A stretch of 64,000 nt of DNA. It comes from Lepas anatifera (Eukaryota > Arthropoda > Thecostraca > Lepadidae). The stretch is taken from contig JAOTON010001678.1 of the NCBI GenBank assembly GCA_034440635.1, positions 496,001 to 560,000 of the forward strand. Direction: 5' to 3'. Positions 59,018 through 64,000 of the stretch are shown here, piece by piece. The notes beneath the pieces were generated by a model, which had not been told where the DNA came from, ran no database searches, and was given only the letters and a program-made list of their open reading frames with translations. A program made the position numbers and the translations under genes. Within the stretch, counting starts at the first letter, position 1; every line of letters begins with the position of its first letter.

Positions 59018-61533
59018 AGCGAGACTAGAGGTGGAAGTTTCGGGCAATTTTGCAGGCCCGGGCCCGGGCCCGGTCTGCTGCTGATTTTAGAAGCCCGTCA
59101 CAAGCCCGGTTTGTGGAAGAAATGAATTATCAAGCCCGGGAAGGCCTGATATCATGGAAAAACCATAAACGACTATATACAACATTTATTTACTTTAAAG
59201 CTGTTTCAAATATATGATTAAAGCCAATTTATCCTTGTAAAAAGTTTTGGTTTCACCCAAAACCATATTAAAAAGGTGCATGTAGCATCAGTAGCCTCAG
59301 CTATCTTAATAATTCAGCAGGAAATGGTACTGAAAAACACAGTATGAAACATGGCTTGCTTATGATGCAAGCTTACTTCAGGTAATGACCAACATCACCA
59401 TGGCATCTAGATGATAGATAGATGTATGTATTAGATCTAGATACTATGATCTAGATAGATCTAGATAGATAGTATGCACATTGCAGCTATAAGAATCGGG
59501 ATGAAATAAGCCCACCCATGTCAGACATTTCCTCCATCTTTGCACTTTTATAAATCATTATATGCTGGCACGAGCCTCACAATTGAGTTCCAATAATGTT
59601 TATGAATAGAGGAGAGAGCAGTGACTAGTTTTCAGCTAAAACTTTTCAGAATATCATGGCGGAATGGCTGTGAGTGAACCAAAAATCCTTCACATTGTCC
59701 CTCAATTGATACATGTGAACATTTTCTTTTAGTTTAGTCACTAAACAGCTTGGAAGATAGTCAAAAGATCGTTCTGCTTGGGTCAGCCCGGTCTGCAAAG
59801 TAGGTAAGCCAACAGGCCAACATGAACAAGGCCCATCAGCCATATACAATTATCAAACCACCAGCCATAAAGAACTGTCGTGATAAAGGAACCACTAGTT
59901 TTCCACAGGTTCGCACCAAACATGGAATAAAAATATTGCACCAATCTCCACCAAAAAGTAACTCTGACACAAAAAAACAACTCAATCCCATCCACATCAC
60001 CATTCGGGCTTGAACACTATTTGTTTGTTTTGTTGTATTTTACGGGCTTGCGCTTAGTAGGTATCTAAAGCGCCGTTCTTGTCTACATTAGCGCAATCAT
60101 TTATGAAAACATTTTTCACCAAAATTTACTAGAATAGTAAGTTTATTTCAGCGAAAATATTTCAAGACTTTTGAAAATATATTTTAAAATTTCACAAATT
60201 TAAAAATAAGCACAAAGTGTGTGGTGCATTTCTTTTGTTCCTGAGAATAGGCCGCTTTTTGCGCAGTTGTTTCATATATGACGCTTTGCTGGCTTTGCAA
60301 AGCTTTGCAAGCTGCTCAAGGCCGCGGAATTTGCCATAATTTGGATATTCCGTTTTTGTGTTCTGTATTTATACGTTTCTGTACATTTTTAGTGTGGTGG
60401 GAAGGAAGTGTAAAGTAAAAGTATCTTGGGAGGGAAGTGCTGTTATGTTCAAAGCTTATAATAGAAGTTGTATTTCATAGAGGCGAGGGAAGTATCTCCA
60501 CAAGGAAAATGCAACACATAATGTCAATTATATTCATGTTTTGGTGTAATTTCAAAGGTACCTTCTAAGGCTGACTGCTCTCCCCAGTATCTCCCCACAA
60601 CTGACTAATTTATGTTTTGAAGTACTTTGATCAAAAACATGTTTTCTTTGTGCCTATTTCATTGCTTATACTAGCCCTTTCTGAGAGGATTCTGCATCTT
60701 TTGGGCAATGAAAGAGCAAGTTGAAGCTGTGGAAGGGTCAAACTTATCAACATTTGTTCTTGCAGCTAGAGTTAGCAGGCCAATTTGACAATTATGGGCT
60801 TCCACTAGATAGTTTGTACCTGACATATTCACTTCGCCATTTTTCGTAGAGGACATGGGAATGGCTCCATAGATAACATTTTCTTTTTACCTGGAGCAGA
60901 AAGCTTCTGGAAAGAATTTTCTAACTAGAGCTAGGTGTTAATATCAATATCTCAGCAGCAAATTGGTTAAATGACTTCCTTTGAAATGGTATGCTGACAA
61001 TATGGAAGTAACAAACAGGCTATCACAATTTATATTTTGTTCAGCCATATATGGCTTGAAGATTTTGAAGTAATCAGGATATTCATAAGATGACAGTATG
61101 GCGTGGATGTGTGCAACTGTAGGCATTATTCAATATTTGATTTTAAATATTGATTCAGGTTTAAGTAACTTGCTTTTGTACCCTGGCATGAGTAACAGAT
61201 AGAAAGCTAGAGCATCATGCTTTTACATTCCTGATGTATGTCTAAAAGTCTTAAAATTAATTGTAAATGCATTTTCAAAAGCTGCTGGTGCATGAATAAG
61301 ATTATGTTTCAGTGGAAAAACTAGGTCTGTACTGAAAAAGGCTTATTTAGCTTACAGAAAATTGACTTTGAAGTCCCAGTTCAGTTGAAGCCCGGAATGA
61401 GCCTGGGTGAAGCCCGTTATCAGCCCGGCATTGGCCTAAATCAGGCCTTCAGGCCCGGTCCAAGCCCGCGGGCCTGGTGCTGGGCTTTTGCCCCGGGCCC
61501 CCGGGCCTAGAAAGTCCCACCTCTAAGCGAGAC
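59018..61533. mobile_element. hAT-type DNA element with exact 8-bp target duplication
   Basis: AGCGAGAC is duplicated at 59018-59025 and 61526-61533. Between them, 59026-61525 starts TAGAGGTGGAAGTTTC and ends, reversed, TAGAGGTGGGACTTTC. The 8-bp duplication and TAGAGGTGG-type ends are typical of the hAT superfamily. Both subterminal regions are full of AAGCCCGG / GGCCCGGGCCC repeats (59055-59150 and 61385-61505). The middle is AT-rich. Short minus-strand ORFs (59646-59849, 60671-60856, 60944-61126) show no clear hAT transposase motif, so I treat it as non-autonomous or heavily decayed. Confidence 0.88.
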
Positions 61534-61664
61534 TAATGATAGACATAAAATGATTTTACTATATCAAAATGTAAAAATGGTCTAACCTAGTTTATGGGCA
61601 ACGTTCCCACCTGACTTAATTTAGTCAATGTGCAAATACATCGAATTTCAATGACAATCCAAAC

Positions 61665-63443
61665 TCAACCCTCGCCCCACCGGGGTGCCATCGATGCCCC
61701 CCTACGTTTTTTTCGGGATAGCAGAAAACGACGAGACGCAGCGCCGCGGTTAAGGGCTCTATCTCTCGCCCCATCATTTTACCACTATCCCTGAATTTTT
61801 CCCCGGGTCACCCAAGGTCAGGTCACCAGGCAAGGTCAACCAAGGTCACCTCACTTTAACTTTTGAGCTCTATAAGAGCTACATTTCTTAGTCGATCAAT
61901 TTGAAACTTCCTACACTTCACGGACCCTTGTAACAAAAATTAATAATGACACCTAATTATGCTAATTTGCATACCATATTTTACTGTTATAGTTTTAACT
62001 TACTACTCTACTTCAATATTCAAAGCATGTAGTCATGAATGCATGGTGTGGCGAGCCACCCCTGCTGCCACGGCCCAGAGCTGGCCCGAGACGTCGGCCG
62101 CGCCGCGTTTTGATGACTTTGCATCCGGTGTCCAGTGCTCTGGCACAGCGAGCGACGGCCCAGGCAGGTGATGTCATGCGTATGACTTCTGTAACCCGGT
62201 GTTCTACAGTTGCCTGATGAAAGCTTTCATCAGTTTCTGACGTTGCTGTGACGTCTATCTTTTTCACAAATCCAGTCATTTCATTGGCGTGTGTGGTGGG
62301 CGTCCACTGCCCTGTTGTTTCGGTGAGATGGACATATGTAACTGGCTACCCGCTGTTGTCTCGGGGAGTGCGCTTAGAACCGTCTTCACCAGCGGACCTC
62401 TGCAGTCAGGCGCCGGCGACGGTCGGCATCGCGTCAGACAGCATCAGACCACGCCAGGTCACGCTGGATTAGGCTAGGTCACCGTTAATCACGCTTGTAG
62501 AAGATAGTTTGACAGAGAGTGAGTGATCTGTAGCGACGCGTATTCTTATTCGACACCTCTACGTATATTAATTGGCGCTGCCATTCCGAGTGAAGACCGA
62601 CTGCTTTAATACCTGTTGGACTTATATTCATCGCTGCTATAACCTGCCTTTACACAACGCGAGGCAATACAGAAGAAAGAGGAACCAACATCTTTTTCAT
62701 CATATAATGGCGCGACGAGGTCTTACCACTAAAACTTAATCACAGCCGAGTGAAACATTTTCACGACAACCCTCCAGGGTCCACCAAGGTGTATATCCGG
62801 GATTTTCGATTTCGTGACCTGAGGTCAGGTCACGAGGTGACCTCTCACATTGAAAAAGCATAGCCCAGAGGCAATATTTTCCCTTTGACTTCTCCAAGGT
62901 CATCCAAGGTCACCAGGGGTCACAAATAGTATTTTAACAATAACTTTTAACCTGATTGAGCTAGAGCGCTGAATCGCTGAAACATCATCGTGTATGTCTC
63001 GTCACTGGCTTTCATTTTATATACGGCAAGGTCACTTTATGACCTTTTGTGACCTCAGGTCAAATAAGGTCACGAGGTGACCTCTAGAGGTCAAACCACT
63101 GGCGGGAGGTCATTAATTTTCACATAGCTACAAAAGGTCTGCCCATTTTCTACCAAAGGTACTTATCAGATCTCAATAGCACTAATGGCATAAGAGTTAT
63201 GCCCAGTCTTCTTAAGCATTGCATATTTTAGTGAAAATAGCCTATCCTGACCTAACTTGACCTCTGGAGGTAAAACCATTGACCTGACCGCTTAAACATG
63301 GTAAGTAATTTCTTGCTGAATTCACGCGAGCTTTCTGTTGCACTTTGCTGATTTTCGCTAACCCCCATTTTTTTGTTAGAGGGGGCCACCTTCGCCCCCG
63401 TGGGGAGAAGGTGGCGCCGGACCCTCGGTGGGGCGCGGGTTAA
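61665..63443 (+). mobile_element. TTAA-flanked element, family A copy 5, interrupted
   Basis: The left TTAA has decayed to TCAA at 61665-61668 and is followed by CCCTCGCCCCACCGGGG. The right end has TTAA at 63440-63443. The family A sequence runs to about 61928, is interrupted by ~840 bases, and resumes at about 62770 with CCCTCCAGGGTCC. It also lacks an internal ~90-base part present in copy 3 (after AAAAAGCAT near 62861). Confidence 0.88.
61929..62768 (+). mobile_element. Insertion inside family A copy 5; possible LTR-derived sequence
   Basis: This non-family segment begins TGTAACAAAAATTAATAATG and near its right side has ATAATGGCGCGACGAGG, which resembles the primer-binding region after the 5' LTR of Ty3/gypsy elements. 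Flanks TTCACGGACC and TTCACGACAACC are similar but not a clean duplication. No coding motif is seen. The solo-LTR-plus-leader reading is an inference. Confidence 0.35.
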
Positions 63444-63715
63444 TTGTACCAAAGTGTAATATCTAACAACAAATCCTGTAAAATTATTGGCCTAAGTCTG
63501 AAAACCTGCTTCAGGCGTCCCAGATGATCCCTCAGAGGTCACAGGTCGAAACTTATGACATGGCCCTGGGGAGTTATGTCATTTCCTGTCATTTCCTGTA
63601 CCGTATTTTGTTGGTATATTGTTCAGGTGGTCGATGATCTGTCACCAATCAGATATCTATTATTTAGTTCACCGACCCTAGGTCATGGATTTTAAAGCTG
63701 ACCAACACTTGCGAC
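63444..63715. other. No recognised gene
   Basis: A short tandem TCATTTCCTG duplication occurs near 63579-63600. Nothing else is seen. Confidence 0.3.
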
Positions 63716-63719
63716 TCTC

Positions 63720-63914
63720 TTTTTTTTTGGGGGGTAACGACGCACCAGATGCTGAGGTCATATGGCGTCGGCGGGGGAATGGAAATGAGCGAAGCTTGAG
63801 CTTGGGTAGGGTGCCAAATCCTGCCTCTGGGTGGGCTCGAACCCATGACCCCTGCACATAAAGACTAGCATAGGCCGAGCCGAGGGCGCGCTAACTGACT
63901 GCGCCAGCCAGACA
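63720..63914 (-). mobile_element. tRNA-derived SINE
   Basis: On the minus strand the head is GTCTGGCTGGCGCAGTCAG (A box) with a strong B box GGGTTCGAGCCCACC (63844-63830). The body contains CGCCATATGACCTCAGCATC and ends TGGTGCGTCGTTACCCCCC plus an A-run (63730-63720). The 3' end resembles SINEs at 27868 and 33071. Confidence 0.8.
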
Positions 63915-64000
63915 CCAAATTGTAATACTGGCTGGGATACTGGGATACTCGCTTGTGATGCTGCGTGATATGAGGAGATAAATCAATAGATTCAAACTGT

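Noticed and set aside
63830..63914. Functional tRNA gene
   Set aside because: The head has an oversized anticodon region and is followed by a SINE body and A-run, so it is a SINE.

Overview
This is an animal (metazoan) nuclear genome window, most likely from a bilaterian invertebrate and plausibly an arthropod or other protostome. Four short exons with good splice signals encode part of a lachesin/klingon-type immunoglobulin cell-adhesion protein. The rest is a dense patchwork of decayed transposons, tRNA-derived SINEs, minisatellites and long CA/TA microsatellites. There is no bacterial-style gene packing, no long intact host ORF, no rRNA and no CRISPR. The exact taxon cannot be fixed from the sequence alone.

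Layout. 1-6150: a degenerate ~20-bp minisatellite split by a ~5.1-kb TTAA-terminated element that itself carries a 5'-truncated LINE. 6150-14050: several LINE C-terminal/3' fragments on both strands and a tRNA-like element. 15000-23230: two ~1-kb TTAA elements (family A), a SINE, a pair of ~360-bp direct repeats and a LINE 3' end. 26107-45162: the only host gene seen, on the + strand, with exons at 26107-26257, 43242-43339, 44213-44393 and 45035-45162. Its phases agree across all three introns. The first, ~17-kb intron holds CA/TA microsatellites, two SINEs, an RNase H-bearing LINE, a Ty3/gypsy remnant and a LINE ORF1 split by a TTAA element (family B). The second intron holds a perfect 68-bp inverted repeat between TA tracts. 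48499-52878: a ~4.4-kb inverted-repeat DNA transposon with protein remnants, itself hit by a second family B element. 53007-63914: a small TTAA MITE, three more family A elements, a 27-bp minisatellite open in all six frames, a hAT-type element with exact 8-bp target duplications, and a SINE.

The most notable theme is a group of TTAA-flanked elements (families A, B, C). They share terminal modules, are packed with AGGTCA/TGACCT half-sites, and in B and C carry a strong hairpin ~60 bp from one end. The two B copies differ at one stem position by a compensatory change. One B copy sits inside a LINE ORF1 whose reading frame is continuous if the element and one TTAA are removed, which fixes the insertion site and target duplication.

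The host-gene exons encode the C-terminal half of Ig domain 2, both halves of Ig domain 3 and the start of a fibronectin-like domain. The 5' exons (signal peptide, Ig1, first half of Ig2) and the 3' exons were not recognised in the window.
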